Numbered from the stretch's first letter, positions 19,497 to 29,658 are shown. The stretch: 64,000 nucleotides of DNA from Mucilaginibacter terrae (GCF_031951985.1 NZ_JAVLVU010000001.1:1612001-1676000); one strand, 5' to 3'. Program-made: numbers and translations. Notes: a model not told the origin generated them from the letters alone.

Positions 19497-20288
19497 ATGA
19501 ACAACAAACCATGTGCATTAATTACCGGTGCTTCAGACGGCATTGGTTTTGAGTTGGCCAAGCTTTTTGCAGCCGATGGATATAACTTAATTTTAGTAGC
19601 CCGTAATGAGCAGCACCTTGATAATTGTGCAGCTCAATTACGCCAAAATGGTGTGGATGTAACTACCTTATCTAAAGACTTGTTTAGCCGCGAGGCTGCT
19701 TTTGAGGTATATAACGAAATTAAAGCCAAAGGCGTACAGGTTGATGTATTGGTAAACAATGCCGGGCAAGGGCTATATGGCGAATTTAAGGATACTAACA
19801 TCAAACGCGAGCTTGGTATAATTGACCTGAATATTGCTTCGTTGGTAATTTTAACCAAATGCTTTTTGCAAGATATGGTAGCCCGCAATGAGGGTAAAAT
19901 TCTTAACCTGGCATCAATAGCCAGTAAAGTACCTGGCCCATGGCAGTCGGTTTACCACGGTACAAAAGCATTTGTACTATCATTTACCGAAGCCATACGC
20001 GAAGAATTAAAAGACAGCAATATCACCGTCACCGCTTTAATGCCGGGGGCAACTGATACGGATTTCTTTAACAAGGCCAATATGCAGGACAGCAAAATAG
20101 TTCAGGATAAAAGCTCATTAAGCGACCCGGCAGATGTTGCTAAAGACGGCTATGAGGCCCTGCAGGATGATAAGGACAAAGTAATTTCGGGCTTTAAGAA
20201 TAAAGTGCAGATTGCCATGAGCAACATAACACCCGACAGTACGGTTGCCCACATGATGAATGAGCAGCAAAAGCCCGTAAACGAATAA
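19497..20288 (+). CDS. SDR family short-chain dehydrogenase
   Basis: A 263-residue classical short-chain dehydrogenase/reductase. Visible are the cofactor motif T-G-A-S-D-G-I-G near the N terminus, 'NNAGQGLYG', a Ser in 'NLASIASKVPGP', and the catalytic Y-H-G-T-K. The overall form matches the DltE/YqjQ-like 'SDR family NAD(P)-dependent oxidoreductase' of unknown substrate. Two hairpins follow the stop. Confidence 0.93.
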   Translation: MNNKPCALITGASDGIGFELAKLFAADGYNLILVARNEQHLDNCAAQLRQNGVDVTTLSKDLFSREAAFEVYNEIKAKGVQVDVLVNNAGQGLYGEFKDTNIKRELGIIDLNIASLVILTKCFLQDMVARNEGKILNLASIASKVPGPWQSVYHGTKAFVLSFTEAIREELKDSNITVTALMPGATDTDFFNKANMQDSKIVQDKSSLSDPADVAKDGYEALQDDKDKVISGFKNKVQIAMSNITPDSTVAHMMNEQQKPVNE

Positions 20289-20294
20289 TTAAAT

Positions 20295-20320
20295 GGGTAT
20301 GGCTATATTTTGCCATACCC
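20295..20320 (+). terminator. Hairpin after SDR gene
   Basis: GGGTATGGC at 20295-20303 pairs exactly with GCCATACCC at 20312-20320, loop of 8. No strong T-run follows; the next hairpin probably completes termination. Confidence 0.55.
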
Positions 20321-20327
20321 GTTCAGC

Positions 20328-20364
20328 AAAAAAGCGGCTGTATATGTTACACAGCCGCTTTTGT
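20328..20364. terminator. Bidirectional terminator, SDR and small-protein genes
   Basis: AAAAGCGGCTGT at 20330-20341 pairs with ACAGCCGCTTTT at 20351-20362. A-run on one side and T-run on the other make it usable by both converging transcripts. Confidence 0.8.
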
Positions 20365-20368
20365 TATG

Positions 20369-20590
20369 CTATAATAATATTACCCACTTGTTTTCATCAT
20401 TTAACGCATAGGTTAGTCCGTCGCTCATGTCATATGCTTCACGGGCATATTTATCGCTCTGATAATTTTTTAATGGTTTGATAACGGTGCCACCATATTC
20501 GCGGCGTAAATACAATTCTAATGCGGTGAGATTAGGTGCAACATCACTTAATTGCTCACTATCTCCTTCACGTACAAATGCTGAACTCAT
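20369..20590 (-). CDS. Small conserved hypothetical protein
   Basis: A 73-residue acidic, soluble protein beginning 'MSSAFVREGDSEQLSDV' and ending with an aromatic beta segment ('ENKWVILL'). I recognise the type as a small cytoplasmic protein often seen in Bacteroidota, without assigned function. Its own frame is framed by a bidirectional terminator at the 3' side and a ~65-bp gap from the kinase gene, which supports it being real. No motif or fold can be assigned. Confidence 0.7.
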   Translation of the reverse strand: MSSAFVREGDSEQLSDVAPNLTALELYLRREYGGTVIKPLKNYQSDKYAREAYDMSDGLTYALNDENKWVILL

Positions 20591-20656
20591 ATCAAATCAA
20601 CATACCAGGATAGATATAGTTTACCTTAAAGTGACTGATTGAGATAGTTGCTTACT

Positions 20657-22636
20657 TTAGTTTAAGAGTGTTGAGGTATTAAGCCAATGCTCTGCTTCTT
20701 CCCTATTATCAAAAAAGCGGGTTTGTAATTCATTGGGTACATTTTCGAGAGTTTTGTTAGCCGCAAGCTGGCTAAATTTGCTGGGAGAGTATATCCATGC
20801 AAAACGTGTGAGCCCGGCTTCTACCATGGCAGGAAACCAATATTCAGCTCCCCAGTCGGCTGCTTCAGACCAGTTACCCATTACCTTGGTATTATCATTA
20901 AGTACGCGGCTGCAGTTATTTTTTCTAAGTAAATCGAGCATAATCATGCAGCCTTTTTTTACCGATTCCAGGTTTTGATAGCCTACCCAGTCTGCCTCCA
21001 ACCTGTATTTTTCAGGGTTGTAATTAATGTTTAAAAAGTTGCTGTAATAGTAAGAATGTCCATCGGTACCATTTTCCTGAATTAAACTCTCGCCATTAAG
21101 TGGTAGTATAAAATAAAAAATCGATCCTTTACCTGGTTCGCTTTCTATCCAAAGGCTACCATTGTGCCTCTTTAATACCTCGGCCGATATATAAAGCCCC
21201 AAACCAAGGCCTTCAAATTTCATGGCTGCATTATCGGCACGATAGTATCGGTCAAATAGTTTAGTCAAATCATCCTTGCTAATGCCTATACCATGATCCT
21301 GTACCGATACTACAATATTATTTGCCACCACTTTAGAACATATGATCACTTCATTGGCATTGGGCGAATATTTAATAGCATTTGCCAAATAGTTGTTCAA
21401 CACTTGTTCTATACGATGTTTATCACCGGTAACAGTAGCCGGTTCATTAATTTCAACTTTTATATGATGTTTAGTAGTAGTTGATTGTACAATTGCCGTC
21501 AATTCAGTCACCATATCGTTAAACTCAAATGGCTGAATTTCATAATTCATTTTACCGGCATTTATCTTACTTACATCTAACAAATCAGAAATCAAACGCT
21601 CCAACCGTTGTATATGACTAAACGAACGTTCAATAAACTCCTGTTTCTTATCGGGACTGCCGTTTTTTGCCGCAAGCTGATTATAGAGCTTTAAACTGGT
21701 TAATGGTGTTTTTAACTCATGACTGGCAATACTCAAAAACTCATCTTTTTGTGTTTCTTTAGCTTTTTGCAGGTCAATGTCGGTATTAGTGCCCAGCCAT
21801 ATAGTATTTTGATTATCATCAATTACCGGCACAGCGCGGCTTAAAAACCAATGATAATAACCACCCGCATTGCGCAGCCTGAACTCATATGTAAAAGGAC
21901 TACCGGTTTTAATGGCATGCTTCCAAGCTGTCATACAGCCGCCAGCATCATTAGGGTGAATAATGTCCTGCCAGCCGTTTATCAATAGTTCGTCTTCATC
22001 ACACCCAAAATAGGCGCATGATTGGTTGTTAACAAACCTGATATTGCCCGAAGCATCGGCCGACCATACCTGCTGCGGCATAATATCGGTCATTCGTCTA
22101 AACCATCTTTCTCTTAAAAGCAGGTTATGCTGCGATAGCTTTCGTTCGTTAATATTCTCAACTATGGTAAAGCCCAAGGTACCTCCATCATCGGTAAACA
22201 GTATAGATGTTACACTTACCCAAAAATCGTTACCCTTCTTATCAACCATACAGGTTTCCAGGCTAAATGAGGGCAGGTTTTTACGCCACAATTTTTCCTG
22301 AAGTTTTTGCCAGTCGGCTTTATAATCGGGGTGTGAAAATTCTAAAATATGATGCCCTATGAGTTCATCCTTGGTTTTGCAGCCCAACATACTCACAAGG
22401 GTATTGTTTACCTGCAATATTTTAAGATCGGAAGAGATTATTTTGTTACCTAAAAGCGAGTTTTCGAAAATAGTTTGGTAACGGATATTTGATTGCCGAA
22501 CCTGCTCTACTGCTGCTTCACGAATGTCGCGACTATCATTTTCACTACGGCCCGATGTTTTTAAACGCAAATTCTCAGCAAGCAACTCCCTGTTCTGCTG
22601 TTCTAAAATACGTATGCGTTCTTCACTACCGGTCAT
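20657..22636 (-). CDS. Multi-PAS sensor histidine kinase with C-terminal extension
   Basis: A 659-residue cytoplasmic kinase without membrane segments. Order: short coiled coil (1-30), PAS (~45-165), PAS/PAC (~170-290), HisKA with phospho-acceptor His306 in 'SIASHELKTP', and a HATPase with N-box 'NNYLANAIKYSP', 'DHGIGIS' and 'GLGLGLYIS'. After the kinase core, about 125 extra residues (from ~530) have an alternating helix/strand look resembling SpoIIAA/STAS-like domains; this is inference. No receiver domain or response regulator is adjacent. It lies 69 bp after a PAS-only protein on the same strand and is probably co-transcribed with it. Confidence 0.92.
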   Translation of the reverse strand: MTGSEERIRILEQQNRELLAENLRLKTSGRSENDSRDIREAAVEQVRQSNIRYQTIFENSLLGNKIISSDLKILQVNNTLVSMLGCKTKDELIGHHILEFSHPDYKADWQKLQEKLWRKNLPSFSLETCMVDKKGNDFWVSVTSILFTDDGGTLGFTIVENINERKLSQHNLLLRERWFRRMTDIMPQQVWSADASGNIRFVNNQSCAYFGCDEDELLINGWQDIIHPNDAGGCMTAWKHAIKTGSPFTYEFRLRNAGGYYHWFLSRAVPVIDDNQNTIWLGTNTDIDLQKAKETQKDEFLSIASHELKTPLTSLKLYNQLAAKNGSPDKKQEFIERSFSHIQRLERLISDLLDVSKINAGKMNYEIQPFEFNDMVTELTAIVQSTTTKHHIKVEINEPATVTGDKHRIEQVLNNYLANAIKYSPNANEVIICSKVVANNIVVSVQDHGIGISKDDLTKLFDRYYRADNAAMKFEGLGLGLYISAEVLKRHNGSLWIESEPGKGSIFYFILPLNGESLIQENGTDGHSYYYSNFLNINYNPEKYRLEADWVGYQNLESVKKGCMIMLDLLRKNNCSRVLNDNTKVMGNWSEAADWGAEYWFPAMVEAGLTRFAWIYSPSKFSQLAANKTLENVPNELQTRFFDNREEAEHWLNTSTLLN

Positions 22637-22705
22637 AAAGCCTGTTTAAACTGGCAGTGTAATAACCAGCAATTGTTAAAAATAACTACTAAGAAATGTA
22701 AATGT

Positions 22706-23776
22706 TTACTTTTTACTGTTATTTAGTATATTTAATTCCTGGTTTATGCGCATGAGTTCTTCATTGGCAGCGTTAAGCTCTTCGTTCAGGGTCTCTAATT
22801 CTTCCTGGCGGTTTTGCAGTATCTGCTGGGCATCAACACTTTCGGTAACATCGTTAAACGTAACCAGCACGCCTTCCACGTTGCCTGCGGTATTAAAAAG
22901 AGGATCGTAACTAAAATCAACAAAAATTTTCACCGGTTTACCATCGCCCTGTACAATCAATATAGGCTGAGCTGTTAAAGTGAGCATTTTTTTATCGGCA
23001 ACCACTTTTTCCAGCAATGCCGGAAAAGGCTGCCCCTTTAACTCAGGAAAAACCTCGAGCAGCGGGCGTCCTGTTACGTCTTGCTGTTTACGTCCCCACA
23101 AAGCCAACATTGGTTTATTAGCTTTTTGTATTACAAATTGGCTTCCTTTTAAAATACATAAACCTACCGGGGTTACGGCAAATAAACGGCTAAGCTCGTA
23201 TTCACTGTCCGAAAGGTTTTGGGTACGCCGGTTAACCTGCTCTTCGGTATTTTCGGTTGCCTCAACAAGCTGTCCTTGCAATATTTTTATCTGCTCATCT
23301 CTATCCTGCTGGTTTATGAGCATAGCTGCCTGTTCCTGGCTCCCACGCAGTATTTGCATCTGGTCTTCCACATGAATGGTAACATTGCGGGTAGTACATA
23401 AAAGATAAGCAATATCGCCATTATCATCATTAACGGGTGAAATATCAACCTGCCACCAGCGTGGCTTTAAACGACTGGCAGATGTAGCAGAAATATCATA
23501 CCTGAAAATAGGCAGCTTCATTTCTGTTTTGTGCAGCAGTACATCGTTCAACCCTTGTTCAAAAATTTCCTTCACATTTGAACTGGCCGTATTTGATCCA
23601 AAAACCTTCCAAAGGCTTTGCCCGGCAAGATCCTGAGCCGCATAACCGGTTGCCACAGCATAAGCCACATTTACAGTTACAATAGTAAAATCGGGAGCGT
23701 TTGGTTTAATAACCAAACGCGGCTCGGGCAATTGGTTAAAAAGGCCCATAAACAATGTATCACTTGAATGAAGCAT
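22706..23776 (-). CDS. PAS-domain protein with coiled-coil C terminus, no kinase
   Basis: A 356-residue soluble protein with PAS domains at about 10-130 and 200-325, linked by a long helical stretch, and a C-terminal coiled coil rich in E, N and L. It lacks H-box and ATPase motifs. Because the kinase gene follows directly, it may act as a separate sensory subunit of that kinase, or be the detached sensor half of an ancestral longer kinase. The frame is intact and starts at the ATG at 23776. Confidence 0.85.
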   Translation of the reverse strand: MLHSSDTLFMGLFNQLPEPRLVIKPNAPDFTIVTVNVAYAVATGYAAQDLAGQSLWKVFGSNTASSNVKEIFEQGLNDVLLHKTEMKLPIFRYDISATSASRLKPRWWQVDISPVNDDNGDIAYLLCTTRNVTIHVEDQMQILRGSQEQAAMLINQQDRDEQIKILQGQLVEATENTEEQVNRRTQNLSDSEYELSRLFAVTPVGLCILKGSQFVIQKANKPMLALWGRKQQDVTGRPLLEVFPELKGQPFPALLEKVVADKKMLTLTAQPILIVQGDGKPVKIFVDFSYDPLFNTAGNVEGVLVTFNDVTESVDAQQILQNRQEELETLNEELNAANEELMRINQELNILNNSKK

Positions 23777-23880
23777 AAGTATAACTAATCAAACAGCTTA
23801 AATTAATTCCTCTGAATATGTATCGGCAGAAAAAAGAACTTTGAGAAGTCGGCAGTATATATTTATAGAAGAATTTTTCT

Positions 23881-23912
23881 CAAAAGTACAAATTGCACTC
23901 GAGTTACAGCAA
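23881..23912 (-). promoter_or_regulatory. Candidate promoter for PAS/kinase operon
   Basis: On the minus strand a TTG (plus 23910-23912) is followed after 21 bp by TACTTTTG (plus 23881-23888), matching Bacteroidota -33 TTG and -7 TAnnTTTG. A leader of about 100 nt would precede the ATG. The rest of 23777-24074 shows no gene. Confidence 0.4.
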
Positions 23913-24074
23913 GAATATTCTATTGTACTCCGAATTGGTGTAGATCTGTGCCATAACAATAGGCAACACTTGTAAATTGTAAATACTATTTCTTTTAAGC
24001 CATATTACCAGATTACCTGATATTAAAAAATCATTAATTTTTTATAATATTGTATTACTAATCCCCCTGATTAA

Positions 24075-24659
24075 ATGTCCGGTTATCATTTATGTACCGA
24101 AGCAGAGTTGATCGCAAAGTTATCTGGCGATGATGATGCTGCTTTTACAGAAATTTACCGTAGGTTTTGGGATAAGGTTTTTGCCGTTGCCTTTCATCGC
24201 CTTGATGATCAGGCCGAAGCTGAAGAGGTAGTTCAGGATGTTTTTTTCAGCCTTTGGAAGAGAAGGCATATTCTTGACTTACAATATAGCCTGAATACCT
24301 ATTTAAGTACAGCCGTAAAGTATAAAGTTATTAATTATCAAAGCCGGCGATATTTTAAAGGCAAATTGATCGATATTGAGGAAGCCGCAGGCGAGGTTAG
24401 CGGAGTAGACAGCACTCAACTTTGGCTTTCGGAACGGGAATTGAAGCAACAATTGGACTACCATATTGAACAATTGCCCGAAAAATGCCGCCTGGTATTT
24501 AAAATGAGCCGCGAAGAGTGTATGAGTCATGCGGAAATTGCTCAAAAGCTCGAAATTTCAGAAAAAACAGTCGAAGCCCACATTACGCGGGCATTAAAAG
24601 TGCTTAAAAATAATTTAAAAGTTGAAATTCCAATTATTTTATGCCTTTTATTCAAATAG
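24075..24659 (+). CDS. ECF-type RNA polymerase sigma factor
   Basis: A 194-residue sigma-70 family ECF factor of the Bacteroidota type. Region 2 spans ~15-85 ('FTEIYRRFWDKVF', 'EAEEVVQDVFFSLW'); region 4 spans ~135-185 ('LPEKCRLVFKMSREE', 'EIAQKLEISEKTVEAHI'). The FecR anti-sigma gene begins 70 bp later and an STN-SusC next, the standard cell-surface signalling order. It probably activates the transport/protease operon from the region upstream of 26033 when substrate is bound at the outer membrane. Confidence 0.95.
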   Translation: MSGYHLCTEAELIAKLSGDDDAAFTEIYRRFWDKVFAVAFHRLDDQAEAEEVVQDVFFSLWKRRHILDLQYSLNTYLSTAVKYKVINYQSRRYFKGKLIDIEEAAGEVSGVDSTQLWLSERELKQQLDYHIEQLPEKCRLVFKMSREECMSHAEIAQKLEISEKTVEAHITRALKVLKNNLKVEIPIILCLLFK

Positions 24660-24728
24660 TTTAAATTTTTTTCACAATCTATATAGGGTTCAATATCCAT
24701 TTTGTGACTATGTGGTTAAAATATCACA

Positions 24729-25895
24729 TTGAAATCCAAAAACGATCAAAAATATATTCAGGAAATTGCCCATAAATGGGCAAATGGCGAAGCCTCAACC
24801 CAAGAAAAGGAATTTTACGAAAAGTGGTATGCTTCTTTTGATGATACTGATGTAGAATTAGAAAATTCCCGTTTCAAAAGCCCTGATGATTTAAGGGTTG
24901 ATATTTATAACCGGTTAATGGCTAAGGTTAGCCTTGATAAAAAAGCCCCATCCATATTAGTTGCTTATAAAAAATGGTTTAGTGCCGCCGCTGCAATATT
25001 AATAATAGCATCTGGTTATTGGGTGTTCAGCGTAAATGCTTTAAAGAATTCTTCTGTACAAGATGTAGCTCAGGTTCACTCAATTCATCCCGGAAAAAAC
25101 ACAGCAACTTTAAAGTTACCAAACGGTCAGCTCCTGCAACTGAAGGATAATAAGGAAGGACTGGTTATTGATACCCGAGACTTACATTATAAAGATGGCA
25201 GCGGTATTAACTACGCTAAAGAGGCGCTTGCCAAACAACAGGAAATGGTGTTAAGTACACCAAAAGGCGGCACCTATCAGGTTGTTTTGCCCGATGGTTC
25301 TAAAGTATGGTTAAATGCGCAAAGCAGTATTACATTACCTGCTAATTTTGCCACCCAGTTTAACAGGCGCTTAAATCTTAAAGGCGAGGCATACTTTGAG
25401 ATTGCCAAATCGCAGATGCATATGAGCGGTAAAATGCACCGCAGGCCTTTTATGGTGACAGTTGGAAGCGATGTAGTAGAAGTACTGGGTACAAAATTTA
25501 ATATAAAAAGCTATGCCGAAGAGCCGGCGGTTAAAACTACATTGCTGGAAGGCAGCGTAAAGTTTACTTCAGGAAAACAGCAAAAAATTATGCTACCCGG
25601 CCAGCAGGCCACAGCCAATGCCGAAGCCATTACCACCACATATGTTGATGTAGATGAAGCAACTGCTTGGAAAAACGGAAATTTTCAGTTTACAGAGCAA
25701 AAAATTCAGCGCATTATGTTTGAAATAGGCCGCTGGTATAATGTGGATGTAGTGTACCAGGGTGCCATATCACAAGAAAGCTTTGGGGGCACTATTTCAA
25801 GAAACAAACCCATTACAGAAGTTTTAGCCTCATTGGAGGAAACCGGAGCCGTGCATTTTAAAATTGAAGGAAGGAGGGTGATTGTTATGCCTTAA
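24729..25895 (+). CDS. FecR-type anti-sigma factor
   Basis: A 388-residue inner-membrane anti-sigma factor. The N-terminal ~80 residues are cytosolic (helical, sigma-binding), one transmembrane segment covers ~84-103 ('AAAAILIIASGYWVFSV'), and the periplasmic part carries the FecR domain ('VVLPDGSKVWLNAQSSITLP', 'VLGTKFNIKSY', 'EGSVKF') followed by the C-terminal STN-contacting domain. Translation most likely begins at TTG 24729; no ATG lies suitably close. It transmits substrate occupancy of the downstream SusC to the upstream sigma factor. Confidence 0.95.
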   Translation: MKSKNDQKYIQEIAHKWANGEASTQEKEFYEKWYASFDDTDVELENSRFKSPDDLRVDIYNRLMAKVSLDKKAPSILVAYKKWFSAAAAILIIASGYWVFSVNALKNSSVQDVAQVHSIHPGKNTATLKLPNGQLLQLKDNKEGLVIDTRDLHYKDGSGINYAKEALAKQQEMVLSTPKGGTYQVVLPDGSKVWLNAQSSITLPANFATQFNRRLNLKGEAYFEIAKSQMHMSGKMHRRPFMVTVGSDVVEVLGTKFNIKSYAEEPAVKTTLLEGSVKFTSGKQQKIMLPGQQATANAEAITTTYVDVDEATAWKNGNFQFTEQKIQRIMFEIGRWYNVDVVYQGAISQESFGGTISRNKPITEVLASLEETGAVHFKIEGRRVIVMP

Positions 25896-25920
25896 ACATA
25901 CAACACCATTCAAAAAATAA

Positions 25921-25946
25921 CCGGAAGTGGGTCCAAGCACTTCCGG
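25921..25946 (+). terminator. 9-bp stem hairpin between fecR-type gene and susC
   Basis: CCGGAAGTG at 25921-25929 pairs exactly with CACTTCCGG at 25938-25946, loop of 8. The following bases have only a weak T content. It may end the regulator transcript or attenuate read-through into the SusC operon. Confidence 0.5.
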
Positions 25947-26053
25947 CTAAAAGTTTGGATTGGTTCAGATCAAAGTACTTTAATAAACTAAACCCCTAAT
26001 TACCAAACAACTCGGATACCTAAGCCTACGGCGTGGGTAACCTCTTCAAAGAT

Positions 26054-29000
26054 ATGCAAAAATCCATGTTATTGGAAAGTAAGCCGTGCGCTTATTCTTC
26101 CGGTCAAGTTGTGCGGCGTATACTAAGATTAACTATTGTTTTACTCAGTATTTTCGCCTTACAGATCAGAGCAGCAAAAGCTCAGGTTGTTACAATTTCT
26201 AAAACCAACGCCAAACTGGTTGATGTATTTAAGGAAATAAGAAAGCAAACTGGTTACGACTTTGTGTACACCTCGTCGCAAATGAATGAGGCCAGACCGG
26301 TAACTGTAAACCTGCAAACAGCAACCTTAGAAACTGCTCTGGCAGCCTGCTTTCGCGATCAGCCTTTAACCTACTCCATCAAGAATAAAACCATTATTGT
26401 TAAAGCTAAGCCCGTATCGGAGTCAAGAACCACAGGCTTACCATCTCTTGTTAAATACCGTTTGGTTACAGGCCAGGTTAATAGTGCAGATAATAAACCT
26501 GTAACCGGCGTAACCGTAGTATCAAAAGAATTAAATGTTAGAACGGTAACCGATAAAGAAGGTAAATACCGCATTGACGTAATTGACCAAGGGCAGGCCA
26601 TGTTGATATTTAGCTATGTAGGCTTAGAAACCAAAGAAGTATCGGTTATGGGCCTATCTGTAATGGACGTAACCTTACAAAAAGCGGTTAAAGAGATGAA
26701 TGAAATTGTGGTTACCGGTTACCAGGTGCTTAAACGCAGCGATGTGGCAGGCTCGGTAGCCAGTATACAAGCCAAAGACCTTAATCTTAATGGTATAAAC
26801 ACGTTGGAACAAGCCCTGCAAGGCAAACTGGCCGGTGTGGTGGTAACCAATAATAGCGGCATGGTGGGCACCAAACAAAACGTGAGAGTACGCGGAACAT
26901 CGACCCTTATTGGCAGCCAGGAACCTATATGGGTGGTTGATGGTATTATACAGGAAGACCCATTGCCTTTTAAAGCTCAGGAACTAAATACTTCGGGTGG
27001 TATTAACTCTGACAACTTTGATTACCTGCGCAATTTTGTGGGTAACTCTATACGTTGGCTAAACCCTAATGATATACAAGATATTACTGTACTTAAAGAT
27101 GCATCGGCAACAGCTATTTATGGTGTGCGTGCGGCAAACGGTGTAATTGTGATCACCACAAAAAAAGGACAGGTTGGTCCGCCATCTGTTAATTATTCAA
27201 CCAATTTAAGTGTAACTGACAAAGTAACTTACAATAAATTAAACCTCATGAACTCCAAAGAACGGGTGGCCGTATCGAGAGAGATCTATGAGCGAGGACT
27301 TACATCTCCGTTTGTAAACAATAATATTGGTTTTGCGGGTGCATTAAATGAGTACCTGTATTTAAAAACAATAAACGAATCGGAATTTAACGCCAAAGTA
27401 GCCGCTATGGAAACGGTTAATACCGATTGGTTTAAATTGTTGTTCCGTAAGCCCTTCAGTATGTCGCACAACCTGGGTGTTTCGGGCGGAAATGCCAATA
27501 CCAGGTATTACTCATCATTTGGATATAATAAAACATACGGGACGGCTATAGGCAATGATATTAATAACATTACGGGAAACCTGTCAATGACCACCCAGCT
27601 TTTTAAAAATCTTACGCTCGGGTTACGCCTTTCGGCATCAAAGAATACTACCAACGGCTTTTACCAGGTTAGCCCGTATGATTATGCTTCAAAAACAAAC
27701 CGTGCAATTGCCGCTTATGACAGCAACGGTGAACTAAGTTTTTACCGGACTAATTCAAATTACTTGTTTAACTTTTTAAACGAGAGAGATGAAACCGGTA
27801 ACGTGAATAATGTGCTTAGCACTAACGCGGTAATGGATGTAAACTACCAGCTATCAAGTAAATTCCGCTTTCAAACATTGTTCAGTTACAATGCTTCGGC
27901 TACAAATGGCAATACTTACGCAACCGAAAAAACAGAATATATTGCAAAATCTTTCCGCTTTAATGATGGCCTAAAACCGTCCGATCCTGCTTATGGCAAC
28001 TCAAAGTTGCCAGTGGGCGGAGAATATAATCAACTCAATAGTACTAACCGCACCTGGGGATGGCGTAATAGTTTATCATACGGCCAAACTTTTGCTCAAA
28101 AACACAACGTATCGGCTATGGTAGGTATTGAGGCCAACAGTTCTCAATTTGATGGGTTTCAATCAACCGCGTACGGTTATTTAAGAGACAGGGGCAAATC
28201 TTTTGCCACACTACCGCTCACGGTCACCTCTTCTAAAACAGTTAACTCTTTATTGGTATCTATACCTACAATTACCGATAGAAGAGTAAACACCATGGGG
28301 GTTTACCTTACCTCAAGCTACTCGTACGATAGCAGGTATGTGTTGAATTTTAGTGTTAGAAATGATCGATCGAACCGTTTTGGCCAGTTTACCAACGAAA
28401 AGTTCAACCCGGTATGGGCAGGTGGTTTGCGTTGGAATATTGCCAACGAAAAATGGTTTACTACCAGCAATTGGTTGAGCGGGCTAAGCTTGCGTAGCTC
28501 GTTAGGCTACCAGCGTAACATAGCTTCCAATGTAAGCCCCGATCTGATTATTAAGCTTCCAACGGGCGCAGCAGCAAACTCAACCGAGTCGTTTACTCAG
28601 GAACAGTTATTAACTGTACGCAGCCTACCATATGGCAACCTGCGTTGGGAACAGAATTTAAGCTTAAATTTTGGTATGGATTGGAGCCTGTTTCAAAATA
28701 AAATAAGCGGCTCATTTGAATACTACACTAAACGCGGTCGCGAATTACTCACCAGCCTTTCGGTACCTGTAGAGTACGGGGTAAGTTCAATGATCATTAA
28801 TGGCGGCTCTATGAATAACTCGGGCTGGGAATTAACAGCCGGATTTGTACCAGTACGCACAAAGAATTTTACCTGGTCGGTAAATTTAAATACTTCAAAA
28901 AACAATAACCGTATCACAAAAACCGGCGCACAGGTGGTAAGCTGGCAAACAGCAGCATCAGGGCAGCTTAATTCCGTTGGTCAACCGGTTTCCGGGTTTT

Positions 29001-29656
29001 ATGCATTCAGGTATACAGGTATTAATCCGGCAAATGGCGAACCTACTTTTGACCTAAGTACTGCTCCGGGCAGCGATCCTAAAGACCCAACCTCGTTTAT
29101 GCAATACGTGGGTAAATTAGATCCTGATTTTACTTCAGGCCTGGGCATGAATTTCAGATATAAAATGTTGACCTTCAGTAGTTCATTTTATCTGCAGTTA
29201 GGTGGCAAACGCTTTTTAGCACCGTTGTACAATTATGCTGCTACCAACAGCGGTTTGCCAACCGAATACGAAAACCTGTCGCGTTTGATATTAGACAGAT
29301 GGACACCATCAAACCCTAATGCAACCGTTCCTGCTTTACCTAACGGAACTTTGCCCAACATTAATCTGCCAAATGGAGATGCACGAGGGAATAGAAATGC
29401 TTATAACTTTTATAACTATAGCACCGACAGGGTGGTAAGTGCATCAAGCCTTCGCTGCAACAACATCAACGTAAGCTACTCTTTGCCTGCCGAAGTTGTT
29501 AAGAAATTGAGATGTAAAAATTTAGCGATAGGTGGTGGCGTAAGTAATCCATTTGCTATTAACAGCAGCGACTTCAGAGGTATTGACCCCGAAGTAGCGA
29601 CCGGCGGACAGCCAAGAACGAGAACGTACACGTTTAGCATGAACTTAAGCTTTTAA
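26054..29656 (+). CDS. STN-domain SusC-type TonB-dependent transducer/transporter
   Basis: About 1,200 residues. After a signal peptide ending A-K-A-Q comes an STN domain (~50-110, 'KLVDVFKEIRKQTGYDFVY'), a carboxypeptidase-like beta domain (~130-205), the TonB box/plug ('EIVVTGYQ', 'NVRVRGTSTLIG', 'VVDGI'), then the barrel to the terminal Phe. STN-bearing SusCs signal to FecR/ECF pairs, and such a pair sits directly upstream. ATG 26054 is preferred to GTG 26033. The SusD starts 2 bp after the stop. Import substrate is likely a peptide or protein fragment, judged from the protease genes behind it. Confidence 0.95.
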   Translation: MQKSMLLESKPCAYSSGQVVRRILRLTIVLLSIFALQIRAAKAQVVTISKTNAKLVDVFKEIRKQTGYDFVYTSSQMNEARPVTVNLQTATLETALAACFRDQPLTYSIKNKTIIVKAKPVSESRTTGLPSLVKYRLVTGQVNSADNKPVTGVTVVSKELNVRTVTDKEGKYRIDVIDQGQAMLIFSYVGLETKEVSVMGLSVMDVTLQKAVKEMNEIVVTGYQVLKRSDVAGSVASIQAKDLNLNGINTLEQALQGKLAGVVVTNNSGMVGTKQNVRVRGTSTLIGSQEPIWVVDGIIQEDPLPFKAQELNTSGGINSDNFDYLRNFVGNSIRWLNPNDIQDITVLKDASATAIYGVRAANGVIVITTKKGQVGPPSVNYSTNLSVTDKVTYNKLNLMNSKERVAVSREIYERGLTSPFVNNNIGFAGALNEYLYLKTINESEFNAKVAAMETVNTDWFKLLFRKPFSMSHNLGVSGGNANTRYYSSFGYNKTYGTAIGNDINNITGNLSMTTQLFKNLTLGLRLSASKNTTNGFYQVSPYDYASKTNRAIAAYDSNGELSFYRTNSNYLFNFLNERDETGNVNNVLSTNAVMDVNYQLSSKFRFQTLFSYNASATNGNTYATEKTEYIAKSFRFNDGLKPSDPAYGNSKLPVGGEYNQLNSTNRTWGWRNSLSYGQTFAQKHNVSAMVGIEANSSQFDGFQSTAYGYLRDRGKSFATLPLTVTSSKTVNSLLVSIPTITDRRVNTMGVYLTSSYSYDSRYVLNFSVRNDRSNRFGQFTNEKFNPVWAGGLRWNIANEKWFTTSNWLSGLSLRSSLGYQRNIASNVSPDLIIKLPTGAAANSTESFTQEQLLTVRSLPYGNLRWEQNLSLNFGMDWSLFQNKISGSFEYYTKRGRELLTSLSVPVEYGVSSMIINGGSMNNSGWELTAGFVPVRTKNFTWSVNLNTSKNNNRITKTGAQVVSWQTAASGQLNSVGQPVSGFYAFRYTGINPANGEPTFDLSTAPGSDPKDPTSFMQYVGKLDPDFTSGLGMNFRYKMLTFSSSFYLQLGGKRFLAPLYNYAATNSGLPTEYENLSRLILDRWTPSNPNATVPALPNGTLPNINLPNGDARGNRNAYNFYNYSTDRVVSASSLRCNNINVSYSLPAEVVKKLRCKNLAIGGGVSNPFAINSSDFRGIDPEVATGGQPRTRTYTFSMNLSF

Positions 29657-29658
29657 AC

